Below are positions 18,156 through 26,423 of a DNA stretch of 64,000 nt, one piece after another. Below the pieces are notes generated by a model, which searched no databases, had not been told where the DNA came from, and saw nothing but the letters and a program-made list of their open reading frames with translations. The translations under genes and the position numbers were made by a program. This DNA comes from Bacillota bacterium (GTDB lineage Bacteria > Bacillota > Clostridia > Acetivibrionales > DSM-1351): contig JAEZKZ010000122.1 in the NCBI GenBank assembly GCA_023415305.1, positions 1-64,000 of the forward strand, written 5' to 3'. How positions within the stretch are numbered: the first letter of the stretch is position 1; every line of letters begins with the position of its first letter.

Positions 18156-19016
18156 TTAATCCTCTTTCCTGTTATAGATTTTATTTCTCAAAACAGTAAA
18201 GAAATTTTTCGAATGTATTTTTAATATCTTTACTGTAGATGCAGCCTTTTCTATTTCAATATAATCTCCGCCGGTAATTTCATAGTTCTTCTGACCATCC
18301 ACAGTAACAAGGGCCTTATGTTCAAAGCCGTCGGATACACAAATTCGTATCTTCCTTTCATCAGAAGCAACAAAAGACCTTGAATACAGCAAATGAGGAC
18401 AAATAGGAGTTACAATCATGAGCTTTGAAGTTGGTTCAGCTATTGGTCCACCTGCTGACATGGAATAGGCCGTAGATCCTGTAGGTGTTGCCACTACAAT
18501 ACCGTCTCCGGGAAACATATCAAAAAAATTATCATCAATATAAGTACTTAAGTTCAGTATTCTAAGGATTCCCGCTCTTGATATGGATACATCATTAATT
18601 GCCACATCCTCTGCAAATAGCTTCCCATCTTTATAAATCTGGGAAGAAAGCATCATTCTTTCTTCAATGCAATAATTGTTTAGAAATATATTTTCTACAG
18701 CTTTGTCAATTTCACCTTTTTCTATATCGGTCAGAAAACCAAGGGAGCCCAAATTGATGCCTAAAATAGGGAGGTTATGCAAATAAGCTGTTCTTGCTGT
18801 TCTTAAAAAAGTACCGTCGCCTCCAAGGCAAATGATCAGGTCACACTTACAACAAATCTCTTTAACTTCGTTATCAAGCCCTTCCATCCCTTTTGTTAAG
18901 GATCTGGTAGGCAGAATAGCCTGTCCGCCAAACTTTCTTATACTATCGATAAGCATATTAGTATAGGCAAATCCTACGTCTTTGTCACTGTTAGTTATTA
19001 CTCCGATATTCTTCAT
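18156..19016 (-). CDS. nadK: NAD kinase
   Basis: The enzyme phosphorylates NAD to NADP using ATP or polyphosphate. The catalytic signature GGDGTFLRTAR and the second motif PTGSTAYSMSAGGPI are both present; the 286-residue length is normal. I chose the ATG at 19016 because GGAGGG lies 4 bases before it. The upstream ATG at 19028 begins within that ribosome-binding site. It sits between tlyA and argR as in other Firmicutes. Confidence 0.96.
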   Translation of the reverse strand: MKNIGVITNSDKDVGFAYTNMLIDSIRKFGGQAILPTRSLTKGMEGLDNEVKEICCKCDLIICLGGDGTFLRTARTAYLHNLPILGINLGSLGFLTDIEKGEIDKAVENIFLNNYCIEERMMLSSQIYKDGKLFAEDVAINDVSISRAGILRILNLSTYIDDNFFDMFPGDGIVVATPTGSTAYSMSAGGPIAEPTSKLMIVTPICPHLLYSRSFVASDERKIRICVSDGFEHKALVTVDGQKNYEITGGDYIEIEKAASTVKILKIHSKNFFTVLRNKIYNRKED

Positions 19017-19234
19017 ATTGCCCTCCAAATGCCTTCTTTAAAACGCATCAATACAAACCTGAACGCGACGCTTTGATAAAAAATGGTATATATTACTGCC
19101 TCGTTATAACGTATAAGTTTGATACATCGTCCCTTATACAGTTTAGCAAAAGGCCTGACTTTTTGCAAAGAATTGCTGTAAAAAGAAAAATAATTTCAAA
19201 TTATGACTACGTCTGCTATGAGAATTAATTAAAC

Positions 19235-20050
19235 CTAAGTTGAACTCAGCTCATTATGCGCCTGGTTAACTACTGTCTCTACAAGTTGATTCAGATTTTC
19301 CTCCGCTCCTGAACCAGATTTTTTGGATAAATAAATCAAGTATTCAATGTTACCTTCAGGCCCTTTAATAGGAGAATATGAAAGCCGTTTTATAAAAAGT
19401 TTTCGCTCAAGTACAAAATTGATTATATTATCTATTACCTCTTTATGTACTCCGCTATCTCTGACCACACCATGCTTTCCGACCTTTTCCCGCCCTGCTT
19501 CAAATTGAGGTTTTATAAGGCAGACAAGTTCCGACTCCTCTTTTAGTAAATCCAGTACCGCCGGCATAACCTTTGTAAGTGAAATAAAAGATACGTCAAT
19601 TGACGCAAAATCGGATAAAAATCCGATATCCTCAGGCTTAACATACCTTACGTTTGTTCTTTCCATACATATGACACGATTATCATTTCTTAACTCCCAC
19701 GCAAGCTGTCCATACCCCACATCAATAGCAACCACCTTTGAAGCGCCATTTTTAAGCATGCAATCGGTAAACCCTCCTGTTGAAGCACCTATGTCCATAC
19801 AGGTTTTACCCTCAAGAACGATATCGAACTCGCTTATTGCCTTGGCCAGCTTCAGTCCACCCCTGCTTACAAAAGGATTTGCATTTTCCTTAACATCAAT
19901 TTGACAGTCTACGGGCACCTTTGTACCCGGCTTGTCCTCCCGCTGTCCGTCTATCCAAACTACTCCAGCCATTATGGCACTTTTACTTTTTTCACGACTG
20001 TCGAACAAGCCCTTATTTACCAGTAATATATCAAGTCTTTCCTTATCCAA
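19235..20050 (-). CDS. tlyA: TlyA-family rRNA 2'-O-methyltransferase
   Basis: The 271-residue protein has an N-terminal S4 RNA-binding domain (about 1-65, LDILLVNKGLFDSREKS) and an FtsJ/RrmJ-type methyltransferase domain (about 60-250). The SAM motif is CMDIGASTGGFTD, and DIGFLSDFASIDVSFISL follows. TlyA methylates rRNA and is often misnamed hemolysin. The start is TTG, five bases after GGAGG. A 218-bp gap separates it from nadK and shows no gene. Confidence 0.94.
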   Translation of the reverse strand: MDKERLDILLVNKGLFDSREKSKSAIMAGVVWIDGQREDKPGTKVPVDCQIDVKENANPFVSRGGLKLAKAISEFDIVLEGKTCMDIGASTGGFTDCMLKNGASKVVAIDVGYGQLAWELRNDNRVICMERTNVRYVKPEDIGFLSDFASIDVSFISLTKVMPAVLDLLKEESELVCLIKPQFEAGREKVGKHGVVRDSGVHKEVIDNIINFVLERKLFIKRLSYSPIKGPEGNIEYLIYLSKKSGSGAEENLNQLVETVVNQAHNELSST

Positions 20051-20069
20051 ATTTTCCTCCGGAATACCC

Positions 20070-21953
20070 CTAGTCTTTTTTACTAAGCTTATTTGAATTT
20101 ATTTTATTTTTAATATAATCTGCAATCTCGTCTGCACCCAAACCAAGTCTTTTAAGTAATTCTGCCCTTGAGCCGTGCGGAATAAACTCATCGGGTAGCC
20201 CGAGAATACCTATATTCTTATTGAGCCCCCTGCTATTGAGAAAATCAAGGACTTTACTTCCATAGCCGCCTGAAACGTAGTTATCTTCAACTGTAATTAT
20301 ATAATCAAAGACTTTGGTAATTTTAGCCAACAACTCTTCATCAACTGGCTTTATAAACCTTGCACTTACTACCTGAGTACTAATGCCGGACTTTTCAAGA
20401 ATGTCAGCTGCCAGGAGAGCTGTATCTACCATACTTCCCACAGCAAGTATGCAAACATTTTCACCTTCCCTCAGAACAGCTGCTTTACCAGGTTCAAGAG
20501 GTATTCTCGCTCCCAGATTATCCTTCCCTCTTCCTCTGGGATACCTTATGGCTACAGGCCCATTATGCCGGTTCACTGCATAATCCAGCATCTGCCTAAG
20601 TTCATAATAGTCCGCCGGGGCCATAACCGTCATATTGGGAATATGGCTCAGATAGGATAAATCGAACGCACCCTGATGTGTTTCGCCGTCTTCACCAACA
20701 ATACCTGCTCTGTCAAGAGCAAATACCACATGCAGTTTTTGTGTTGCTACATCATGAATAATCTGATCGTAAGCTCTTTGTAAAAAGGATGAATATATCG
20801 CCACTACGGGAACCAAGCCTTTAGCTGCCATTCCAGCAGCAGAGGTCACAGCGTGCTGCTCTGCTATTCCCACATCAAAAAATCTGTTGGGGTACTCGTT
20901 ACTAAACCGGAATAATCCTGTACCCTTGGCCATAGCAGCAGAAATCGCTACTATTCTTTCATCACAAGCAGCGAAAGTACACAGGGTATCTCCAAATACC
21001 TCCGAGTAATCCGGAGCTTTGTTACCAAAAGTCTCTCCCGTTTCAACCTCAAAGGGTGCTATACCATGAAACCTGTCAGGGCTTTCTTCTGCAAAGGAGT
21101 AGCCCTTACCCTTTTGTGTGTTTATATGAACCAGAACTGGTCCCTTGATTTTTTTAGCAGCTACTAAAGCCTTGCTGATCTCTTCAATATTATGACCGTC
21201 TATTGGTCCGTAATACTTGTATCCCAGTTGCTCAAAGAAAATACCCGGAGTAAAAATATATTTCACAGTACCCTTTAATTTCGATATGACACGTTTGGCC
21301 TTTTTGCTGAAATTAGGCATTCTGTCAAGAAAATTTTCTATGTCTTCCTTTGTCTTCGTATAGAATGGGTCAGTACGCAGCTTGCTAAAATATTTTGACA
21401 TACCCCCAACATTCTGTGCAATGGACATTTCATTATCATTTAATATTACTATGAAATTTGAGGTGGACCTTCCGGCATCGTTCAAGGCTTCATATGCCAT
21501 CCCACCTGTCATGGCACCATCCCCGATTACTGCAATAACACTGTACTTCTCCTTCATTAAATCTCTCGCTCTTGCAATGCCAAGTGCAGCAGATATCGAT
21601 GTACTGCTATGCCCTGTATTAAAGCAATCATGCCTGCTCTCACATGTTTTAGGAAAACCGGCCAGACCGCCCAGTTTCCTCAAAGTGTCAAAATCATCTT
21701 TTCGACCGGTCAATATTTTATGGACATATGACTGATGACCTACATCCCATACTACCTGATCAAAATCGGTCTCAAATATTTTGTGAATGGCAAGTGTCAG
21801 TTCAACTACTCCCAAGTTTGAAGCTAAATGTCCTCCGGTTTTTGAAACCCTATATATAAGGAAATTTCTGATTTCTTCAGCCAGTACAGATAATTCCGTA
21901 GAATCTAACTTTTTTATATCATCAGGAGAGTTTATATTTTCCAAGTACCCCAC
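20070..21953 (-). CDS. dxs: 1-deoxy-D-xylulose-5-phosphate synthase
   Basis: This is the first enzyme of the MEP isoprenoid pathway. It condenses pyruvate and glyceraldehyde 3-phosphate using thiamine diphosphate. The 627-residue protein has the TPP-binding motif GDGAMTGGMAYEALNDAG, the transketolase segment DRAGIVGEDGETHQG and C-terminal domain. It starts at GTG seven bases after AAAGGAG. It pairs functionally with ispA upstream, with the OLE RNA and oapA lying between them. Confidence 0.98.
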   Translation of the reverse strand: MGYLENINSPDDIKKLDSTELSVLAEEIRNFLIYRVSKTGGHLASNLGVVELTLAIHKIFETDFDQVVWDVGHQSYVHKILTGRKDDFDTLRKLGGLAGFPKTCESRHDCFNTGHSSTSISAALGIARARDLMKEKYSVIAVIGDGAMTGGMAYEALNDAGRSTSNFIVILNDNEMSIAQNVGGMSKYFSKLRTDPFYTKTKEDIENFLDRMPNFSKKAKRVISKLKGTVKYIFTPGIFFEQLGYKYYGPIDGHNIEEISKALVAAKKIKGPVLVHINTQKGKGYSFAEESPDRFHGIAPFEVETGETFGNKAPDYSEVFGDTLCTFAACDERIVAISAAMAKGTGLFRFSNEYPNRFFDVGIAEQHAVTSAAGMAAKGLVPVVAIYSSFLQRAYDQIIHDVATQKLHVVFALDRAGIVGEDGETHQGAFDLSYLSHIPNMTVMAPADYYELRQMLDYAVNRHNGPVAIRYPRGRGKDNLGARIPLEPGKAAVLREGENVCILAVGSMVDTALLAADILEKSGISTQVVSARFIKPVDEELLAKITKVFDYIITVEDNYVSGGYGSKVLDFLNSRGLNKNIGILGLPDEFIPHGSRAELLKRLGLGADEIADYIKNKINSNKLSKKD

Positions 21954-21975
21954 TGTTATTCTCCTTTGTTTTGTT

Positions 21976-22635
21976 TTATTCTTTTCTTTTTTTATTTTTC
22001 TTCTTTTTATTATTCCATTTTTTCTTAGTTTTAATTAAGCTAAAGCGACCAAACAAAAAATTTGTAACTATGGCAACCTTATAAATTATGAAATTGCTGT
22101 TTTGCAGTGCAATTGATTTTCCAAGTGCCTTTCCCCCCACAGTAAGAGATGCCACCATAGCTGTAATGGATAACCCGAACACACTGTTTTCAGCTTGACT
22201 TCCCCCTCCGGAAAACTTATATACGATATAAGCTGCCGCAGTACCGCTGATAACACCACATATATCACCAACAACGTCATTGCAGAAATTTGAAACCTTA
22301 TCTGCATTTCTGATTAATCTAATGGCATGTTTTGCACCATAGAGTTTTCTGGAAGCCATTGAGTGAAAAGGTGCCTCATCTGCTGCTGTTGCAGCAGTAC
22401 CTATAAGATCAAACAATATATTGATTATGATTATACCAAAAACTATAAGAAAGGAAACTACTGTTGAAGCATATCTTATTGTTTCATTTGAGAAAAAAGA
22501 CATAAAGATAGAAATAAAGAAAGTAACTACTGTAATTAAGAGTGTCCAAACTCTTGTTTCTTTTTTAGAACTGATGGTTTTACTTTTAAACTTTACTTTA
22601 CGTTCATCGGCTGGATGCTTATAATTATCTTCCAC
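21976..22635 (-). CDS. oapA: OLE-associated membrane protein OapA
   Basis: The 219-residue protein has four likely membrane helices (about 29-48, 54-78, 124-142, 152-176). Between helices 2 and 3 is a DUF21-like loop with ATAADEAPFHSMASRKL and FCNDVVGDICGV. The latter carries overlapping DxxxD (Asp120/124) and GxxxG (Gly123/127) motifs of the kind studied in Bacillus halodurans OapA. The C-terminus is strongly basic (about 202-219, mostly lysine), plausible for RNA contact. It starts at GTG after GGAGG and lies between OLE and dxs, the diagnostic position. OapA binds OLE RNA and brings it to the membrane. Confidence 0.88.
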   Translation of the reverse strand: MEDNYKHPADERKVKFKSKTISSKKETRVWTLLITVVTFFISIFMSFFSNETIRYASTVVSFLIVFGIIIINILFDLIGTAATAADEAPFHSMASRKLYGAKHAIRLIRNADKVSNFCNDVVGDICGVISGTAAAYIVYKFSGGGSQAENSVFGLSITAMVASLTVGGKALGKSIALQNSNFIIYKVAIVTNFLFGRFSLIKTKKKWNNKKKKNKKRKE

Positions 22636-22744
22636 ACCAATCCTCCAAAAATATCAAAACGGTTAAACCGAATTAGCATTAGTTAATTGACCTTATAGCC
22701 AGGTATTTACCAAGTATTTAATTATAGAATTCACCTGAGTAATA

Positions 22745-23376
22745 TAAAAAAGGGTGGCAATTTATTGAGTAAATTTTGCGGCTTAGGTCAGGCAGGATTT
22801 CCCTGATGCGTACTGGAATGTCGCCAAACCAGAGGTTTCCCTTTAAACACATCACCACCGCGTTACCGCTGGTGGGGCCTGATTACCACTTAGTCCACAC
22901 TTTAATCCCCAACAAATTACATTTCGAACAGTCTAGGAGTTTTCCCCAACAGTCAACGCAATTCCTAGCCTCTTTTGCAAAAAGGGTTTCAAATAGCAAT
23001 AATGCCCATATATCGGCCAATACAAAAGGCATCCGATCCATTATCCACCGAATTTCACTCAAGGCAGGCTACTCTGTTCACAGCATCTTAAATACCGCAT
23101 AACAGGTTTAATCCCTAGTCGTAGTCGAGGTGGTAAGTATGGGAAACAATATAACGCTCCCAAACCTAACTTTTCAACCACAAGAAAGGGTCTCCACGGA
23201 AAAGGGGTCAACGCCCGCATGCCATTGCAGATCGCCCCTAAGCCTTAACTCCCAGCATCAGCCCACAACTGGGCGTAGCAAGCCGACACAAGGAACTTCA
23301 TCGATGTGCCCTTTAACGGATTTTTAGGCCCGTCTTCAGAACCACAAGTACTGACTAGAATACTGCGCCACCCTAT
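22745..23376 (-). ncRNA. ole: OLE RNA (Ornate, Large, Extremophilic)
   Basis: About 630 bp between ispA and oapA lack any minus-strand coding frame and are richer in G+C than their surroundings. The ends are complementary: AGGGUGGC at 23374-23367 pairs with GCCACCCU at 22758-22751, and a T-run follows at 22750, so the closing helix also resembles a terminator. Size, strand and position (ispA - RNA - oapA - dxs) match the OLE RNA described in Bacillus halodurans and many anaerobic Firmicutes. There it forms a membrane RNP with OapA and is linked to cold, alcohol and Mg2+ stress. Identification rests on context, size and end pairing; a covariance-model search would settle it. Confidence 0.9.
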
Positions 23377-23481
23377 TTTCTGTCAATTAAATAGTCTATA
23401 TACTTCCATATAATTTAACAATATGCGCGAAATCACATAGTTATAAAAGTTGATGACCTATTCAAATGTCATCGAGAACAC

Positions 23482-23510
23482 ATTATAACATAGAACTCTC
23501 TAAAATTCAA
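23482..23510 (-). promoter_or_regulatory. Putative dedicated promoter of OLE RNA
   Basis: On the minus strand TTGAAT (23505-23510) and TATAAT (23482-23487) are 17 bases apart, with an extended TGT before the -10. The predicted start near 23475 is about 100 nt before the OLE closing stem. A small GATGAC/GTCATC hairpin lies in the leader. Confidence 0.7.
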
Positions 23511-23560
23511 AGGGAACTTTAATCCAAATTTAGATCTGGAATCAAAAGTATTTATTATTT

Positions 23561-23691
23561 AATAGTACTCCCGGACAACTTATATAAATGTGTTGGTTAC
23601 AAAACACTTAGAGAAATACTATCTATGATTAGTTCTCTAAGTGTTTTTAACCATCCTTCAACATTTACATAAGTTGTCCTCGTGTACTATT
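23561..23691. repeat. Palindromic dispersed repeat, family 1, copy 1
   Basis: A 131-bp element starts with AATAGTAC and ends with GTACTATT (perfect 8-bp terminal complement). It has intermediate arms GGACAACTTAT / ATAAGTTGTCC and a central hairpin ACACTTAGAGAA / TTCTCTAAGTGT. A second copy with the same layout is at 58587-58718. It ends 27 bp after ispA and may act as its 3' terminator, separating ispA from OLE transcription. Confidence 0.85.
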
Positions 23692-23717
23692 CAGGGATAT
23701 CACTTTGATTACAGATC

Positions 23718-24602
23718 TTAATTTGCTCTTGTCACCAGCGCGGAGGCTAACTCCCTGAGGAAATCCGCCCTATTTCCGAACTGCTCCAAAAAAGCTATTC
23801 CTTCGTTTGTTACATCCTTAAGCATTTGCTTAGCTTTCTCCAAACCATACAGAGATACATAGGTTGACTTGCCACTTAATGCATCGCTGCCAGGCTTTTT
23901 ACCCATTTCCTCCATGCTGCCTTCAATATCTAAAATATCATCCTTTATCTGAAAAGCTAAACCTAAATTTGCGGCATAATTTGAAAGAGCAGCAAATTGT
24001 TTCTCATCAGCACAACTAATTATTGCAGCCGCTTCAACGGGCGCTTTTATTAATGCTCCTGTTTTAAGCTTGTGCATTGTTTTCAGTTCATCACTATCGG
24101 CCCTTCTCCCCTCGCAGTTCAAGTCAATAACCTGGCCGCCTATCATTCCAAGAGAACCGGCATACTGCGCTATTATCTCCATGGCCTTTAGCTTTTTAAT
24201 ACTGTTTCCAGCCAAAGCGTCCTTTATCATTGTCTCATAGGCCAGATTTAAAAGTGCGTCCCCTGCCAGGATAGCCATTGCCTCACCAAACATCTTGTGA
24301 CTTGTGGGCTTGCCGCGACGGAAATCATCATTGTCCATGGCTGGCAGATCGTCATGTATAAGGGAATAGGTATGGATCATTTCTATGGCACATGCAAAAG
24401 CAACGACCTCTCTCGGCTCTTTTTCAAACAGCTCGGCTGTGGCTAATGCCAAAGTGGGTCTAAGTCTTTTGCATCCAGCCATAAGGCTGTAAAGCATGGC
24501 TTCCTTAAGACTGATGTAGTATTGATTGTCAATGGAGATACTGTTTGCCAGACTATTTTCGATGATTTCAATATATAGGGCTTGCTTATCTATAAAACTC
24601 AT
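23718..24602 (-). CDS. ispA: Polyprenyl (farnesyl/geranyl) diphosphate synthase
   Basis: The 294-residue trans-prenyltransferase condenses DMAPP/IPP into C15-C20 diphosphates. The first Asp-rich region is LIHDDLPAMDNDDFRRG, with the two-residue insertion typical of bacterial farnesyl diphosphate synthases. The second is QIKDDILDIEG, followed by GKKPGSDALSGKSTYVSL. The ATG overlaps the xseB stop by ATGA. It belongs to the operon that also feeds dxs. Confidence 0.96.
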   Translation of the reverse strand: MSFIDKQALYIEIIENSLANSISIDNQYYISLKEAMLYSLMAGCKRLRPTLALATAELFEKEPREVVAFACAIEMIHTYSLIHDDLPAMDNDDFRRGKPTSHKMFGEAMAILAGDALLNLAYETMIKDALAGNSIKKLKAMEIIAQYAGSLGMIGGQVIDLNCEGRRADSDELKTMHKLKTGALIKAPVEAAAIISCADEKQFAALSNYAANLGLAFQIKDDILDIEGSMEEMGKKPGSDALSGKSTYVSLYGLEKAKQMLKDVTNEGIAFLEQFGNRADFLRELASALVTRAN

Positions 24603-24856
24603 AACTCAAAATCCTTTTCTACCAGATTACCTTCTTCATCCTGAAGGAGGATGGATATCTTTTTTTCGGCCTCATCAAGTTTTGCAGCGCAGTACCTTGA
24701 TAATTCTATCCCTTCCTGAAAATTACGTATGGAATCCTCTAAAGATATGTCTCCCTTTTCAAGTTTTGATACTATTTGCTCAAGTTGGCAGATAGCCTCT
24801 TCAAAACTTTTATCATAAGAACATTGTTGCTCTGTAATATTTATATCCTTACTCAT
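24599..24856 (-). CDS. xseB: Exodeoxyribonuclease VII small subunit
   Basis: XseB is a small helical subunit of the ssDNA exonuclease that partners XseA. The 85-residue frame contains SFEEAICQLEQIVSKLEKGDISLEDS, of which LEQIVSKLEKGD is the family signature. I chose the ATG at 24856 because AGGAGGAG lies five bases upstream. Upstream ATGs in the open frame lack such a site and would add residues foreign to the family. It overlaps ispA by four bases. Confidence 0.95.
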   Translation of the reverse strand: MSKDINITEQQCSYDKSFEEAICQLEQIVSKLEKGDISLEDSIRNFQEGIELSRYCAAKLDEAEKKISILLQDEEGNLVEKDFEL

Positions 24857-24872
24857 ATATTCTCCTCCTATG

Positions 24873-26072
24873 TTATGGCGATGTTGAAACCACATTGCAG
24901 TTGGCTTTTCCATCATTAAGGCTTATTTCCAGCATATCACCCGGCTTAACCTGTTCACGACTGTTTACTACAGTACCCTCAGAATTTCTGACTACACTGT
25001 AGCCCCTTTCCATAACTTTAAGCGGGCTAAGGGCGTCCAGCTTTCCAGCCAGCAAGGCAAACTGCGATTTCTTTTCCTTAATAAGCATCTCATTATTTCT
25101 GAATAAATGCTTAACCTCATTGTCCAGCTTCAATCTGTATTGATTAAGCCTGTCGTACGGCTGTCGGAAAACCGGCCTGGATCTTATCTTCTGCAACTGA
25201 TTTTCACTAAGGCTCAGCTTCTTAACAAGAGCACCCTTCATTCTGACATTATAGTTCTGAAGCTTATATTTTAGAACTTCAACATCAGGTACTGCAAGTT
25301 CTGCTGCTGCCGACGGTGTCGGCGCCCGCATGTCGGATACGAAATCACAGATGGTGAAGTCTGTTTCATGGCCTACAGCTGATATTACAGGTATTTTTGA
25401 GGCATATACGCTTCTGGCTACCACCTCTTCATTAAACGCCCAGAGTTCCTCCAAAGAGCCGCCGCCCCTGGCAACAATTATTATGTCCACCTGACCGTGC
25501 TCATTCAGCTTCTTAATTGCAGCAGCTATCTGCCCGGCGGCTTGCACCCCCTGCACTGCTACCGGGTACAGTACCAGTTTCATTTTACTGTGTCTTCGAT
25601 ATGTAACATTAATGATATCTCTTATGACCGCCCCGGTTGAGGAGGTAACCACTCCTATGCTCCTCGGTAGCAGTGGCAGCTTTTTCTTTATTGCAGCATC
25701 AAAGAGCCCTTCCTCCTGAAGCTTATTTTTCAGCTGTTCAAAAGCCAGGTGAAGAGCACCCAAACCATCAGGCTGCATGTCACTGGCATAAAGCTGATAC
25801 TGTCCATCCCTTTCAAAGACCGATATATACCCTGACACAATTATCTTATTTCCGTTCTGTGGAACAAATTTCAATTGATTTGCCTGTGTTTTGAACATGA
25901 CACATTTAAGAATACTGTTTCCATCCTTGATGGTGAAATACATATGCCCGGTATAATGGTGCTTAAAGTTTGATATTTCACCTCTGACAGATACCCCCGA
26001 AAGTATCCCGTCATTTGAAATGAGTTGCTTTATATAGTTATTAACGTCTGATACTGAAAAAACTCTACTCAA
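24873..26072 (-). CDS. xseA: Exodeoxyribonuclease VII large subunit
   Basis: XseA is the catalytic subunit of Exo VII. The protein begins SRVFSVSDVNNYIKQLI (OB-fold domain, about 1-100), followed by the catalytic domain with PRSIGVVTSSTGAVIRDI, DIIIVARGGGSLEELWAFN and SAVGHETDFTICDFVSD, and a coiled-coil tail. I place the start at TTG 26072, six bases after AGAAAGGAAG, giving 399 residues. The frame stays open to another TTG at 26126, but that stretch lies in a dispersed repeat and has no ribosome-binding site. folD, the usual upstream neighbour, is missing. Confidence 0.94.
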   Translation of the reverse strand: MSRVFSVSDVNNYIKQLISNDGILSGVSVRGEISNFKHHYTGHMYFTIKDGNSILKCVMFKTQANQLKFVPQNGNKIIVSGYISVFERDGQYQLYASDMQPDGLGALHLAFEQLKNKLQEEGLFDAAIKKKLPLLPRSIGVVTSSTGAVIRDIINVTYRRHSKMKLVLYPVAVQGVQAAGQIAAAIKKLNEHGQVDIIIVARGGGSLEELWAFNEEVVARSVYASKIPVISAVGHETDFTICDFVSDMRAPTPSAAAELAVPDVEVLKYKLQNYNVRMKGALVKKLSLSENQLQKIRSRPVFRQPYDRLNQYRLKLDNEVKHLFRNNEMLIKEKKSQFALLAGKLDALSPLKVMERGYSVVRNSEGTVVNSREQVKPGDMLEISLNDGKANCNVVSTSP

Positions 26073-26106
26073 ATCAAGCTTCCTTTCTGCAAAAAAATCC
26101 CTAACG

Positions 26107-26213
26107 TCAAGAAATTTGCTTCGCAAAGCGGTTGTTTAGTGCCCGTTCCTCTGTCTTTGCTCGCAAATTATCTTGTTCGCTAGGGGGCACTACTGCCCCC
26201 TTCGACGAAACAC
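26107..26213. repeat. GC-rich dispersed repeat, family 2, copy 1
   Basis: This stretch aligns closely with 57188-57296. Shared blocks are TCAAGAAA.TTGCTTCGC, GTGCCCGTTCC, CAAATTATCTTGTT and GGGGGCACTACTGCCCCC. The last is a 7-bp hairpin whose GGGCAC can alternatively pair with the upstream GTGCCC. It occupies the nusB-xseA gap and touches the upstream xseA frame. Confidence 0.85.
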
Positions 26214-26275
26214 TACGTGTTTCTGAGCACCCCCTCTACACCGGAAAGGGGAATCCCCTTTTCAATCCCCGCGTC
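26205..26275. other. Hairpin cluster between nusB and xseA
   Basis: Next to the repeat are GAAACAC/GTGTTTC with a three-base loop and GAAAGGGG/CCCCTTTTC with a short loop, in an otherwise AT-rich region. The rest of the gap to 26423 shows no gene. Confidence 0.5.
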
Positions 26276-26423
26276 TAGGAATTTATCTATATGGAATTTT
26301 TTAGTGTACTTGCTCAACCTAAGTTATATTAACACATTCAAAGAATATAAAATATATAAATTCCTATACGTTAAAAAAAGATAATGCCGAAAATCTCACA
26401 TTACCAGTTTTTTATTAGCTAAG

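Noticed and set aside
22776..23327. Two plus-strand open frames (108 and 65 codons) in the OLE interval
   Set aside because: They have no ribosome-binding site, odd composition, and lie antisense to a structured RNA in the diagnostic OLE position.
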